A stretch of DNA of 64,000 nt, taken from a gamma proteobacterium HdN1. Lineage in GTDB: Bacteria; Pseudomonadota; Gammaproteobacteria; Pseudomonadales; Ketobacteraceae. Shown here piece by piece: positions 9,488 through 18,290 of this stretch. The position numbers and the translations under genes were made by a program. How positions within the stretch are numbered: position 1 is the stretch's first letter; every line of letters starts with the position of its first letter. A model generated the notes under the pieces. That model was not told the origin of the DNA. It worked only from the letters and a program-made list of their open reading frames with translations, and made no database searches. The DNA is taken from contig FP929140.1 of the NCBI GenBank assembly GCA_000198515.1, forward strand, positions 3,322,527 through 3,386,526. The letters are read 5' to 3'.

Positions 9488-11023
9488 CTACCCCACTTCA
9501 AAGCCCACAATATTCCTCGTGTCCTTACTAAACTCCACCCCAATTAAATGCACCGGCCCATCGTTCTGATATTTCTCGGCGTAATTACGATCCTTCAGCT
9601 GCTGTAACGCGCGGCCTTCAGGTACCAGTTCCACTACCTTGAATTCAAATAAATACACATGCCCTTCAAAGCATACCGTCATATCAATACGGCCGTGATT
9701 GGTGGCATCTTCCAGCTTGATATCCAATCCCAAGGCGGCGAAGTGGCTGTAGAAAATACTGGCCCAGTAGCCTTCGTATTGTGCGATGGGGCTGTTGCGG
9801 TACCAATCGTGTGGGATGCTGGCGAAAAAGGCGTGGAATAGATCGCGCATGGCGGGAATATTGTTGGACAGTAATATCTCGTACAGCCGACCGATTTGAG
9901 GTTGTATAATCGCCAGCCCACCACATAGCTCCCCCAGCAATCGGTCATGCAGGGCTGATTTCACTTCCATGTTTGGGAACCGTAAGGTGATGATGATACG
10001 CCCAGGAATAAATCGAGCATGATCAATCGTCACATAACCCGCCTGAAACATCAGCGCTTCTACGGGAATATTGTCTACGTCAAAGGTAGAAAGCAGAGCG
10101 TCTGAGGTGATGGATTTGCCAAGTTCGGGGGTGAATTGATGGCGTTTAGCGAGCAGCTTAATTAAAAAACTAGGTGTGCCAGTTTCAAACCACCAAGGGC
10201 GGAAGCTGCGATTACGAAATAGCAGAAGCAAATCAAACGGGTTGTAAACCGAATCGCCCAGCCAGTTGTAGCCGTTATACCAACGCTTGATTTCTTCACG
10301 ATCCAGCCCTTCAAGTTCGGCTGCAAAAACACTGTCCACATCCTGATCGGTATAACCGCAGATGGCGCTGTATTCTGCGCTAAGGGTAATGTCTTCGAGG
10401 TTATTCAGCCCTGAAAACAGGCTCACTTTGCTGAACTTGGAAACCCCAGTCAAAAACGCAAAACGGATATGCGCATCGTTATCTTTGATCACCGAATAAA
10501 GATCTTTGAGCGCCTCTCGCATGGCAAGCGCGATTTCACGATCTTCAATCCGGTCGAGAATGGGTTTGTCGTACTCATCCACCAAGATCACAACGCGCTG
10601 ACCTGTGCGTTCAGCCAGGCGTATGATCAGGCGCCTGAAACGGCTGCGCGCGTCGGGATATTCGGCGTGTAAACCAAAACCTTCTTCGAGGGTGCCAAGC
10701 TGCTCGTCCAGACTTCGCCCTAAATCCTCCACCGAAGCCAGCGACGCCCCGCCGAAGCTGATGCGGATCACCGGATATTTTACCGACCAATCCCAGTGTT
10801 TTTCGGCGTACAAGCCTTTGAACAAAGCTTCGTTGCCTTCAAACAGCTCTTTTAGCGTATCCAGAAACAGACTCTTTCCAAAGCGGCGGGGGCGGGAGAG
10901 GAAAAAATACTTTCCCTGTTGAACCAAGCGCAGCGCCAGTGGCGTTTTGTCTACGTAGTAACAATTATCCTCGCGAATTTCGCGGAGGGTCTGAATACCG
11001 ATGGGCAGGCGTTTGCGTTGCAT
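9488..11023 (-). CDS. AAA-ATPase-like / PD-(D/E)XK nuclease domain protein, copy 1
   Basis: A 511-residue member of the AAA-ATPase-like family (DUF1703 type). It starts with the conserved 'LPIGIQTLREIREDNCYYVDKT', then an atypical P-loop SRPRRFGKS at residues 43-51 and a Walker-B-like VDEYDKP at about 149-154. The C-terminus has a PD-(D/E)XK signature: D447, then E460-F-K462. ATP-dependent nucleic-acid processing is plausible; the cellular role of the family is unknown. It is the first of three local copies. Compared with them, its residues 1-93 match copy 2, its variable segment (about 93-160) matches copy 3, and its last about 100 residues differ from both. About 70 bases upstream are also duplicated. 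No transposase-like motif or terminal inverted repeat was found. Confidence 0.8.
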   Translation of the reverse strand: MQRKRLPIGIQTLREIREDNCYYVDKTPLALRLVQQGKYFFLSRPRRFGKSLFLDTLKELFEGNEALFKGLYAEKHWDWSVKYPVIRISFGGASLASVEDLGRSLDEQLGTLEEGFGLHAEYPDARSRFRRLIIRLAERTGQRVVILVDEYDKPILDRIEDREIALAMREALKDLYSVIKDNDAHIRFAFLTGVSKFSKVSLFSGLNNLEDITLSAEYSAICGYTDQDVDSVFAAELEGLDREEIKRWYNGYNWLGDSVYNPFDLLLLFRNRSFRPWWFETGTPSFLIKLLAKRHQFTPELGKSITSDALLSTFDVDNIPVEALMFQAGYVTIDHARFIPGRIIITLRFPNMEVKSALHDRLLGELCGGLAIIQPQIGRLYEILLSNNIPAMRDLFHAFFASIPHDWYRNSPIAQYEGYWASIFYSHFAALGLDIKLEDATNHGRIDMTVCFEGHVYLFEFKVVELVPEGRALQQLKDRNYAEKYQNDGPVHLIGVEFSKDTRNIVGFEVG

Positions 11024-11089
11024 GGACAGGGCGGCCTCGTGGGGGGATTTGGCATCGTAGCATAGATGTGGGTTGTTAAACCGTTCCCA

Positions 11090-12637
11090 CTACCCCACCT
11101 GCTCTTCAACTTCAAACCCCACAATATTCCTCGTATCCTTACTAAACTCCACGCCAATTAAATGCACCGGCCCATCGTTACGATACTTGTCCGCATAGGC
11201 GCGATCTTTGATCTGCTGTAGCGCCCGTCCTTCAGGCGCAAGCTCCACCACTTTGAATTCAAATAAATAGACGTGCCCTGCAAAGTGCACCGTCATATCA
11301 ATACGGCCGTGGTTGGTAGCGTCCTCCGTGGTAATGTCCAGCCCAAGCGCCGCGAAATAGCTGTAGAAAATACTGGCCCAGTAGCCTTCGTATTGGGCGA
11401 TTGGACTGTTGCGATACCAGTCGTGTGGGATGGTCGCGAAAAAGGCGTGGAATAAATCGCGCATGGCGGGAATATTGTTGGACAATAATATCTCATATAG
11501 GCGGCTGATTTGAGGTTGTATAATCGCCAGCCCACCACATAGCTCCCCCAGCAATCGGTCATGCAGGGCTGATTTCACTTCCATGTTTGGGAACCGTAAG
11601 GTGATGATGATACGCCCAGGAATAAAACGAGCATTATCAATCGTCACATAACCCGCCTGAAACATCAGCGCTTCCACGGGAATATTGTCTACGTCAAAGG
11701 TAGAAAGCAGAGCGTCTGAGGTGATGGATTTGCCAAGTTCGGGGGTGAATTGATGGCGTTTAGCGAGCAGCTTAATTAAAAAACTAGGCGTGCCAGTTTC
11801 AAACCACCAAGGGCGGAAGCTGCGATTACGAAATAGCAGAAGCAAATCAAACGGGTTGTAAACCGAATCGCCCAACCAATTGTAGCCGTTATACCAACGC
11901 TTGATTTCTTCACGATCCAGCCCCTCAAGCTCGGGCGCAAAAACCGTGTCTACGTCCGGATCGGTATAGCCGCAGATGGCGCTGTATTCTGCGCTAAGGG
12001 TAATGTCTTCGAGGTTATTCAGCCCTGAAAACAAGCTCACTTTGCTGAATTTCGAAACCCCAGTCAAAAATGCAAAGCGGATATAGGCATCGGCATCTTT
12101 GATGACAGAATAAAAATCCTTGAGGGTTTCACGGGTTTCCAGCGCAATTTCCCTTTGCTCGATATTGTCCAGAATGGGTTTGTCGTACTCGTCAATCAGA
12201 ACTACTACACGCTGGCCTGTGGATTGAGTCAAGTGAAGAATCAGGCTTCGAAAGCGTTCGGCAAGGGTTTTGTCTACAACGGCCAGCTGGTTTGACGTTT
12301 CAAAACGTCTCAGGTGCGAGTCGATCTGATCTTCAAGCTCTCGTGCGCTTCTGGTAACGCCACCCCCAAAACTAATCCGAATCACCGGATACTTTACCGA
12401 CCAATCCCAGTGTTTTTCGGCGTACAAGCCTTTGAACAAGGCTTCATTGCCTTCAAACAGCTCTTTTAGCGTGTCCAGAAACAGGCTTTTGCCAAAGCGG
12501 CGGGGGCGGGAGAGGAAAAAATACTTTCCCTGTTGAACCAAGCGCAGCGCCAGTGGCGTTTTGTCTACGTAGTAACAATTATCCTCGCGAATTTCGCGGA
12601 GGGTCTGAATACCGATGGGTAGGCGTTTGCGTTGCAT
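11090..12637 (-). CDS. AAA-ATPase-like / PD-(D/E)XK nuclease domain protein, copy 2
   Basis: A 515-residue paralogue in tandem with copy 1, same orientation, 66 bases apart. Residues 1-93 are identical to copy 1, including the P-loop-like SRPRRFGKS. Residues about 93-160 are clearly different (for example 'GGGVTRSARELEDQI' instead of 'GGASLASVEDLGRSL'), although VLIDEYDKP is kept. The central 240 residues are again almost identical in all copies. The C-terminal nuclease part ('RIDMTVHFAGHVYLFEFKV') matches copy 3 rather than copy 1. This mosaic pattern indicates recombination or gene conversion between copies. It lies divergent to the RHS gene, with a palindrome and a heptanucleotide repeat between them. 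Confidence 0.8.
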   Translation of the reverse strand: MQRKRLPIGIQTLREIREDNCYYVDKTPLALRLVQQGKYFFLSRPRRFGKSLFLDTLKELFEGNEALFKGLYAEKHWDWSVKYPVIRISFGGGVTRSARELEDQIDSHLRRFETSNQLAVVDKTLAERFRSLILHLTQSTGQRVVVLIDEYDKPILDNIEQREIALETRETLKDFYSVIKDADAYIRFAFLTGVSKFSKVSLFSGLNNLEDITLSAEYSAICGYTDPDVDTVFAPELEGLDREEIKRWYNGYNWLGDSVYNPFDLLLLFRNRSFRPWWFETGTPSFLIKLLAKRHQFTPELGKSITSDALLSTFDVDNIPVEALMFQAGYVTIDNARFIPGRIIITLRFPNMEVKSALHDRLLGELCGGLAIIQPQISRLYEILLSNNIPAMRDLFHAFFATIPHDWYRNSPIAQYEGYWASIFYSYFAALGLDITTEDATNHGRIDMTVHFAGHVYLFEFKVVELAPEGRALQQIKDRAYADKYRNDGPVHLIGVEFSKDTRNIVGFEVEEQVG

Positions 12638-12752
12638 GGAGGGGCGGCCTCGTGAAGGAATCCCGGCATGGTAGCATAGATGTGGGTTGTTCGTGGTTTG
12701 CGGGGGCTTTGCGCGCCTGATGGGATGCGCTTCTCAAGATTACATTTCGTAA

Positions 12753-12766
12753 CAGACGGCCGTCTG
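12753..12766. promoter_or_regulatory. perfect 14-bp palindrome, candidate operator
   Basis: CAGACGGCCGTCTG is a perfect 14-base palindrome in the region between copy 2 (minus strand) and the RHS gene (plus strand). Its size and position, about 70 bases before the likely RHS start, suit a dimeric repressor such as a TetR-type protein. No regulator gene is adjacent, so the binding protein is unknown. Confidence 0.35.
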
Positions 12767-12849
12767 CTAGCGATGTACTCTGCCTAAGCTAACGTCAGGA
12801 AGTAAAAATAAAAAACACCCCAAGGATGAAACACGTGAAAATGCCGCAG

Positions 12850-12919
12850 CCCACAGCCCACAGCCCACAGCCCACAGCCCACAGCCCACAGCCCACAGCC
12901 CACAGCCCACAGCCCACAG
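12850..12919. repeat. heptanucleotide tandem repeat, 10 perfect copies of CCCACAG
   Basis: Ten uninterrupted copies of the 7-base unit CCCACAG, preceded by a partial unit (CAG at 12847-12849). The array lies immediately downstream of the likely RHS start codon and upstream of its signal-peptide coding segment. Because 7 is not a multiple of 3, each unit gained or lost changes the reading frame. With ten copies, the frame starting at GTG 12835 or ATG 12826 ends at TAG 12928. With nine copies it would read straight into the signal peptide. This is the architecture of a slipped-strand contingency locus. Confidence 0.9.
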
Positions 12920-12946
12920 TTTTTAATTAGCCGCCTCAGCCTTGCC

Positions 12947-14206
12947 GTGTCTGCCGCACTGCTTCTCGGCCATTCCGGGCTTTTGAATGCGGCCTGCAAT
13001 GTTTCGAACGCCAAGGTTCATCGCGATATCGATATCAGTGCTTGTATCCAGATTTGCGATGCGGGCATTCCCAGCAATGGCTTTGTGTGCACCCACTCTG
13101 AGCGCAAAAACTACTGTCTTGCTGAGTGCGCGGGCGCGACCGCTCAGTGCCCCAAAGGCAACCCCATTGATATCCTCACCGGCGCAAAGATGCAGCAAGA
13201 AGTGGATTATTCCACCGGTGGTGATTTCCCGCTGGAGATCCGGCGCAGCTATAACAGCCTCTCCTCCGAGATCAGTCCCGAGTTTGGCGCTAAATGGGCA
13301 GGCTTTGGCGAGGCCAAAATCGTAAGCTACCTAGATGCTGGCAAGCGTTATGCCGTTGTACAGCGGCCGACCGGCGAAACTTGGAAATACGTCTGGAGCG
13401 GTGAAGACGGCACGACCCAGCCCACTCAAAGTGGCAGCGGCAATGCGTTGACAGCCATGGAGTACGACGCTGAGCGTGATATTTACGAACTCTCCTTGAG
13501 TGATGGTTCAGTAGAATATTATCATTTCAAACAGAGCGAACTCGACAGTAACAAGCGATTCGAGTCGAAACTCTGGTGGAAGGAAGACGCAGCCTTTCGA
13601 AAACACACCTACGTTTATAACGCCACAGGTCAACTGGCCTCCGTTGCGGATGATTTTGGTAACGCTCTCGGATTTGCCTACTATCCGGATGGAAAAATTC
13701 AAGCGATCACCGCGCCGGGCGATAAAACCTTCTCGTACGAATACAAAATCGCGTCGGTAGTAGACAAGGTTACGTCGGTCGTCACGGAAGTGGAGATTTT
13801 ATCCAAGGTCTGCTTTTCTGGCGCAAGCGGCGCAGAAAGCAGCTGCAAGGAATACCTCTACGAAGACACCCGGTTCCCCTTAGCCCTGACCGGAATTGTG
13901 GATGAAAACGGTAACCGCTTTGCGACCTTTACCTATAACAGCCAAGGGCTTGCCGTCTCCACCGAACATGCCGGGGGCGCTGATCGGATGGAGGTGTTGG
14001 AATACCGGTATGGAAGCGGCACTTTTTCTCCGACCTCCCTCTATACGCCCTTGAGCCTAGGGGATCGGGTCGAGAAGGCGGGTTTAACGCCCAGCTCAAG
14101 TCCGTCACCGGCGATGCTACGCTCAACTGCGGTGCCACCAACAGCACCTATAGCTACGACGCAAAAGGCTTCCAGGACAAAATTACCGATGGTCGCGGAT
14201 TTGTGA
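12947..14206 (+). CDS. RHS/YD-repeat protein, N-terminal part (frame-disrupted gene)
   Basis: The N-terminal portion of a large RHS-repeat protein. The first in-frame start is a GTG at 12947 with no ribosome site, falling inside the hydrophobic core of a signal peptide ('SRLSLAVSAALLLGHSGLLNA'). The natural start is probably GTG 12835, with AAGGA at 8-base spacing, now out of frame because of the heptanucleotide array. After the signal comes a cysteine-rich stretch, then the DUF6531-like entry 'GNPIDILTGAKMQQEVDYS' and YD-type repeats. The last about 40 residues are out-of-frame text. True RHS sequence continues in another frame from about 14080, so the gene is split by an apparent one-base deletion in the G run at 14080-14082. 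The product would be exported and large if restored. Confidence 0.7.
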   Translation: MSAALLLGHSGLLNAACNVSNAKVHRDIDISACIQICDAGIPSNGFVCTHSERKNYCLAECAGATAQCPKGNPIDILTGAKMQQEVDYSTGGDFPLEIRRSYNSLSSEISPEFGAKWAGFGEAKIVSYLDAGKRYAVVQRPTGETWKYVWSGEDGTTQPTQSGSGNALTAMEYDAERDIYELSLSDGSVEYYHFKQSELDSNKRFESKLWWKEDAAFRKHTYVYNATGQLASVADDFGNALGFAYYPDGKIQAITAPGDKTFSYEYKIASVVDKVTSVVTEVEILSKVCFSGASGAESSCKEYLYEDTRFPLALTGIVDENGNRFATFTYNSQGLAVSTEHAGGADRMEVLEYRYGSGTFSPTSLYTPLSLGDRVEKAGLTPSSSPSPAMLRSTAVPPTAPIATTQKASRTKLPMVADL

Positions 14207-17200
14207 CCGACCTTGATCATAACGCCAAGGGTCAGGAAATCCGCCGGACCGAAGCGGTCGGCCAGCCCGAACAGCGTACAACGGAAACCGACTGGTATCC
14301 CGGCGGCACCATCAAAGAAATCCGCGCACCGGGTAAAACCACACGCTTTACGTACACTCAAGGTGACGGCCTTGGCAGGCTCGCAAGCCGTACCGAAATC
14401 GACACGACCACTCACAGTGCGCCCTATGCAACGCAAGGGCTCAGCCGCACTTGGAGTTATTCGTACACCTACCATGATGCGCCTGCCAACCTGAAGGTTG
14501 CCACCGTAACGGTCGATGGGCCGCGCACGGATGTAAACGACATCACGGTTCAACACGTCAATCCAGCAGGCCGAATCTATCGGGTTGAACAGCAGAACGG
14601 TACTGGTGCGCCGCTGGTGAATGAAGTTACCGAATTCTCTGCCGAGGGCCTCCCCAAAACGATCGTCGATCCTAATGGAACCGTGACTCAGCTAGCCTAC
14701 ACCCCGCGCGGCTGGCTTAAAAGCCGCACTGTCGTCACGCCCCAAGGCAGTGTCACCACCACCTACGCCTATGACCTAGTCGGGCAAGTGACGCAAGTTA
14801 CTTTACCCACCGGCACTCAACTGAATTATCAGTACGATGCTGCTCATCGCCTGCAAGCCATCTCCACACAAGATAACGAGCGTATTGAATACGAGCTCAC
14901 CGCTCAAGGCGCCCATCGTATCGAACGTATCCTCTCCAGCAGCGGCAGCTTGCGCAGACTCGTCCATCAGGAATTTGACGATCTGGGACGGCTCTGGAAA
15001 AGCTTCGGTGTTCAGGATCAAGTACTTGAAACCAACCAATACGACGAAAACGGCAATCTTGTCCGGATTACGGATGCCTATCAGCAACCCATTCTCCGCG
15101 CTTTCGATGGGCTCAACCGTCTGCGCACTCAAACCGAGCGCGATACCGGTGCCACCCAATACGAATATAATGCGCAAGATCAGCTTGTCTCGATCACCGA
15201 TCCCAACGGCTTAACCACCGCATGGGTAGTAGATGGCTTTGGCCGAAAAATCCAAGAAACCAGCCCAGATCGCGGCACTACAGTGTATCGTTATGACCTG
15301 GCCGATAACCTGATCCAGAAAACCGACGCCCGCAACAGCGTTACAAAATACAGCTATGACGCCCTCAATCGCCTGACCGAAATGCAATATCCGGCCAGTG
15401 CGCAAGACAACGTCAGCCTAAAATACGACGAAACCAGTCTTCCAACGGCAAATGGTTCCATTGCCAACAAAGGAAAAGGCCGCTTAACTTCGGCAATCGT
15501 TGCCAACGGCGACAAAATCCAATGGGCCTACGATGCACTTGGTAATATCACGAATGACGTGCGGGTACAGGAAGGCAAAACCTTCCAAACCACCTACACG
15601 TATAACGTCGCAGGCCAGCTTGCAACGCTCACCTACCCCAGCGGACGAGAGCTTAGCTATGGCTACGACAATAAAGGACGCATCCACCAACTCCGCAGCC
15701 GCGAAAACAGCAGTAAAAGCTGGACGACCCTCGCAAATAACCTAAGCTACGAACCCTTCGGCCCCCTTACCGGATTTACTTGGGGCAATGGCCTAACGGA
15801 AACTCTCAGCTACGACACCCACTACCAGCCGGAAACCATCCAGACCCGTTCAGGCAGCACAGACGTTCGAAACCTGCAATACGGCTTTAACCTCGCCAAC
15901 GAACTGGATCACCTGACCGATGCGAAAACCCCAGCTCGCAGCCAACTCTTTAGCTACGATCCCAACGGGCGTTTGAGCCAAGCGCAAGGCCAGTACGGCA
16001 CGCTAGCGTATCAGTACGACCTCACCGGCAACCGCGTATCGCAAGCGCAAACCAACGCAAGCGACGGCCAAAACTTTACCGAAAGCTACCAATATCCGGC
16101 CAACACTCACCGCCTTACCCAAGTGAACGCCAGTGGGCAGGGTGGCCAGAACCGTAGCTTCCAGTACAGCGCCGCCGGTAACCTCACGCAAGATGAGCGT
16201 TACACCTACGTTTATAATGCCGCCAACCGCCTCACGCAAGTCCTGAGCGGGCCAGCAGTAATTGCCGAATATCGCTATAACCACTTGGGCGAGCGTATTT
16301 CCAAAACAATTGACGGAAAAACCACGCAGTTTATCTATGGCCCCAATCATCAACTGCTGGCCGAGCATCATCAAGATGGCAGCGCAATTCGTGATTACGT
16401 TTACCTCGGAAATAAATTACTGGCAATGGTCGATGCCGATACTACAACTAATCCAGACACAGGCACAAAAGCCGATCTTGCTATTACCTTGAAAGGCGCC
16501 ACCGGAAATTCCGTGAAACAGCCGGATGGTCGTTATCAGGTCACGTACAAGGTCAATGTCCAGAACGCCGGTGGCAGCGCTGCTGAAAATGTCGTGCTCA
16601 CCAACACCTTCCCAGCAACGGATGTGAACTTGGTCAGCTACACGGCCAGCCAAGGCATCTGTACCGAAGATGGCAGCAGTTGTGATCTCGGCACCGTCAG
16701 TGCGGGCCAAACTGCAACGGTAACCCTGATTGCCAGCAAAGGCCAAAAAGCCAAAGAAAACTTCAGTGCGAGCGTTACAACAAGCTCTGAAGAAAGCAAC
16801 ACCGATAATAACAGCGCAACGGCTGCATTTGGTGGTGCCTTCGGCCTCTGGATAATGGCCTTCCTCACTGCTATGCTGAGCTTGCGTAGCCTTACTGCCA
16901 AGCGCGCTCTCAACCGTAAAAACACGATCAGCACAGCGTGCTTGTTGCTCTGCGGCCTGAGCCTGATGGGCGCTAACACCAGCCAAGCGGAGCAGATTTA
17001 CTACGTCCACACCGATCATTTGAACACGCCGACACTGGTGACGGATCAGAATAAAACCGTGGTCTGGGAAGGGGTAAGAAAGCCGTTTGGGGAGACGGAG
17101 GAGGTTGTAAATACTGTGCGCCAGCCGATTCGGTTTCCGGGGCAGTATTTTGATGGGGAGACGGGGCTCAGCTATAACTTGATGCGCGATTATGACTCTA

Positions 17201-17736
17201 GGACTGGGCGTTACGTTCAAGCTGACCCATTAGGAGTTGCTGCAGGATCCAGCCTTTACGGGTATGTCGAACAAAATCCGATAACCTCTATCGATCCTCA
17301 AGGTTTATTCGGTGGGGATGTAGTATTGGGCTTGGATCCGATTATCTTTCTTCTTGTGAACGGGTACTTTCCTGATCTCTCGCAGCACTTAAATCGCAAT
17401 AGTAATAATCAGTGCCCATGTAAGAAATCGGAAATCAATTCAGAGTGGAAACAAGATTCTTCGGCTTGGAATGGGGGGAATAAATTTAGGCATCCACTTG
17501 GTTATGAGTGTGCTTATGATTCCGAAGGAAAATTGCTTCCTGATACATCATACGCGAACAATTCAAATGTGTGGCCAGATACCGAGCAAAACTATTCATA
17601 CAATTATGGATCTAACCCCTTAACCTTTTGGCATATACTTTTTGATGTTTACCCCAGTTGGTATTATCAACAGTACCCATATCCTTCAGGTTTGACTAAC
17701 AATGGAAAAAAATGTGACGAATGCGAGAACAATTAA
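14203..17736 (+). CDS. RHS/YD-repeat protein, main part with RHS core and variable C-terminal tip
   Basis: This is 1177 residues continuing the same RHS gene in a shifted frame; homologous sequence already begins at about 14080 ('FNAQLKSVTGDATLNCG'), upstream of the ATG at 14203. About 700 residues of YD repeats ('YAYDLVGQVTQVTLPTG', 'YSYDALNRLTEM') would form a beta-cocoon. They are followed by an inserted DUF11-like domain (nt about 16465-16820), a GlyGly-CTERM-like hydrophobic segment with basic tail (about 16830-16910) and a second signal-peptide-like segment ending SQA. The RHS core then resumes ('YYVHTDHLNTPTLVTD') and ends at 'SIDPQGL' (about 17310). The last about 140 residues are an AT-rich, unrelated tip, the position where RHS proteins carry toxins. 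No known toxin motif is recognised. The 3' end overlaps a membrane-protein gene. Confidence 0.8.
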   Translation: MTDLDHNAKGQEIRRTEAVGQPEQRTTETDWYPGGTIKEIRAPGKTTRFTYTQGDGLGRLASRTEIDTTTHSAPYATQGLSRTWSYSYTYHDAPANLKVATVTVDGPRTDVNDITVQHVNPAGRIYRVEQQNGTGAPLVNEVTEFSAEGLPKTIVDPNGTVTQLAYTPRGWLKSRTVVTPQGSVTTTYAYDLVGQVTQVTLPTGTQLNYQYDAAHRLQAISTQDNERIEYELTAQGAHRIERILSSSGSLRRLVHQEFDDLGRLWKSFGVQDQVLETNQYDENGNLVRITDAYQQPILRAFDGLNRLRTQTERDTGATQYEYNAQDQLVSITDPNGLTTAWVVDGFGRKIQETSPDRGTTVYRYDLADNLIQKTDARNSVTKYSYDALNRLTEMQYPASAQDNVSLKYDETSLPTANGSIANKGKGRLTSAIVANGDKIQWAYDALGNITNDVRVQEGKTFQTTYTYNVAGQLATLTYPSGRELSYGYDNKGRIHQLRSRENSSKSWTTLANNLSYEPFGPLTGFTWGNGLTETLSYDTHYQPETIQTRSGSTDVRNLQYGFNLANELDHLTDAKTPARSQLFSYDPNGRLSQAQGQYGTLAYQYDLTGNRVSQAQTNASDGQNFTESYQYPANTHRLTQVNASGQGGQNRSFQYSAAGNLTQDERYTYVYNAANRLTQVLSGPAVIAEYRYNHLGERISKTIDGKTTQFIYGPNHQLLAEHHQDGSAIRDYVYLGNKLLAMVDADTTTNPDTGTKADLAITLKGATGNSVKQPDGRYQVTYKVNVQNAGGSAAENVVLTNTFPATDVNLVSYTASQGICTEDGSSCDLGTVSAGQTATVTLIASKGQKAKENFSASVTTSSEESNTDNNSATAAFGGAFGLWIMAFLTAMLSLRSLTAKRALNRKNTISTACLLLCGLSLMGANTSQAEQIYYVHTDHLNTPTLVTDQNKTVVWEGVRKPFGETEEVVNTVRQPIRFPGQYFDGETGLSYNLMRDYDSRTGRYVQADPLGVAAGSSLYGYVEQNPITSIDPQGLFGGDVVLGLDPIIFLLVNGYFPDLSQHLNRNSNNQCPCKKSEINSEWKQDSSAWNGGNKFRHPLGYECAYDSEGKLLPDTSYANNSNVWPDTEQNYSYNYGSNPLTFWHILFDVYPSWYYQQYPYPSGLTNNGKKCDECENN

Positions 17737-18049
17737 GTTTGCTGTTGTTATCTTATTGTTGTTGGTCTCAAGTTTTTTGATTTCATTGTTAGGTTTTAGG
17801 TCAGGAAACTTTACGTCAGAGCGGTGGGTGCATGTATCATTTAATGTTTTTTTAGGCCCATTACCAGGAGTGTATTACACGGCTCTGGCAATGGAGTTTG
17901 CATCAATGTTGTTTTGGGCTTTTTTCTTATTTGTTTCGGTTGCGCTGATTTTTATCTCTTTTCGCGAATGGAATTATATCCTTCTAGCGATCGGACTGTT
18001 AATCTGGATTTTGGTTGGATTTTTTTTGGAAATAGTTAAATCCGTGTAG
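17702..18049 (+). CDS. small membrane protein, candidate partner/immunity protein of the RHS tip
   Basis: A 115-residue protein with three to four hydrophobic segments (about residues 12-32, 50-62, 65-85, 90-110) and no recognisable family. It overlaps the end of the RHS gene by 35 bases, is in the same orientation, and shares the AT-rich composition of the RHS tip, unlike the GC-richer RHS body. That placement is typical of immunity genes for polymorphic RHS toxins, and a membrane immunity protein would imply a toxin acting at or across the inner membrane. The function is inferred from context only. A strong hairpin terminator follows directly. Confidence 0.6.
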   Translation: MEKNVTNARTIKFAVVILLLLVSSFLISLLGFRSGNFTSERWVHVSFNVFLGPLPGVYYTALAMEFASMLFWAFFLFVSVALIFISFREWNYILLAIGLLIWILVGFFLEIVKSV

Positions 18050-18055
18050 TGAAAG

Positions 18056-18090
18056 CGGCTGGTTCACGTAAGTGTGCCAGCCGTTGTTTT
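18056..18090 (+). terminator. rho-independent terminator after the RHS/partner gene pair
   Basis: CGGCTGG (18056-18062) pairs with CCAGCCG (18077-18083). An inner CAC/GTG pairing lies in the loop, and TTGTTTT follows. It begins six bases after the stop of the small membrane-protein gene and would end the RHS transcript. Confidence 0.8.
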
Positions 18091-18290
18091 AAGGCATCCC
18101 TGAATAATCAGCAAAACCTGAAACGCCTCGCTCAATTATTTCAAACCAAAGCAGAATGTAACCTTCCGGCAAGCAAGACTTGACAGTAGCATTCGCTTGA
18201 TTTTCGATTTAATACCAGTTTGGCTGCTATTCGTTCCTGTGAGCTAACGATCAACGTTATTTTCACGCCACCCTCTAGGCGATCTTGATA
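18091..18290. other. non-coding spacer before ATPase/nuclease copy 3
   Basis: Two hundred bases with no open frame of interest. The segment starting GGCATCCCTGAATAATC resembles the ends of some insertion sequences, but no matching inverted partner or transposase is present. A short inverted pair, CAGTGTT...AACACTG, occurs around 18295-18317, overlapping the end of copy 3. Confidence 0.3.

Noticed and set aside
12850-12919. CRISPR array
   Set aside because: The array is a pure 7-base tandem repeat without spacers; the other tandem arrays are also contiguous.
12784-13014. Minus-strand open frame with a repeated CGLWAVG motif
   Set aside because: It is only the translation of the heptanucleotide array on the other strand, with no ribosome site and overlapping the RHS signal peptide.
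14000-14090. Programmed -1 ribosomal frameshift in the RHS gene
   Set aside because: No convincing slippery heptamer with a downstream structure at the homology break; a one-base deletion in a G run explains it more simply.
18091-18290. Insertion-sequence end
   Set aside because: The GGCATCCCTGAATAATC segment looks IS-like but has no inverted partner or transposase nearby.
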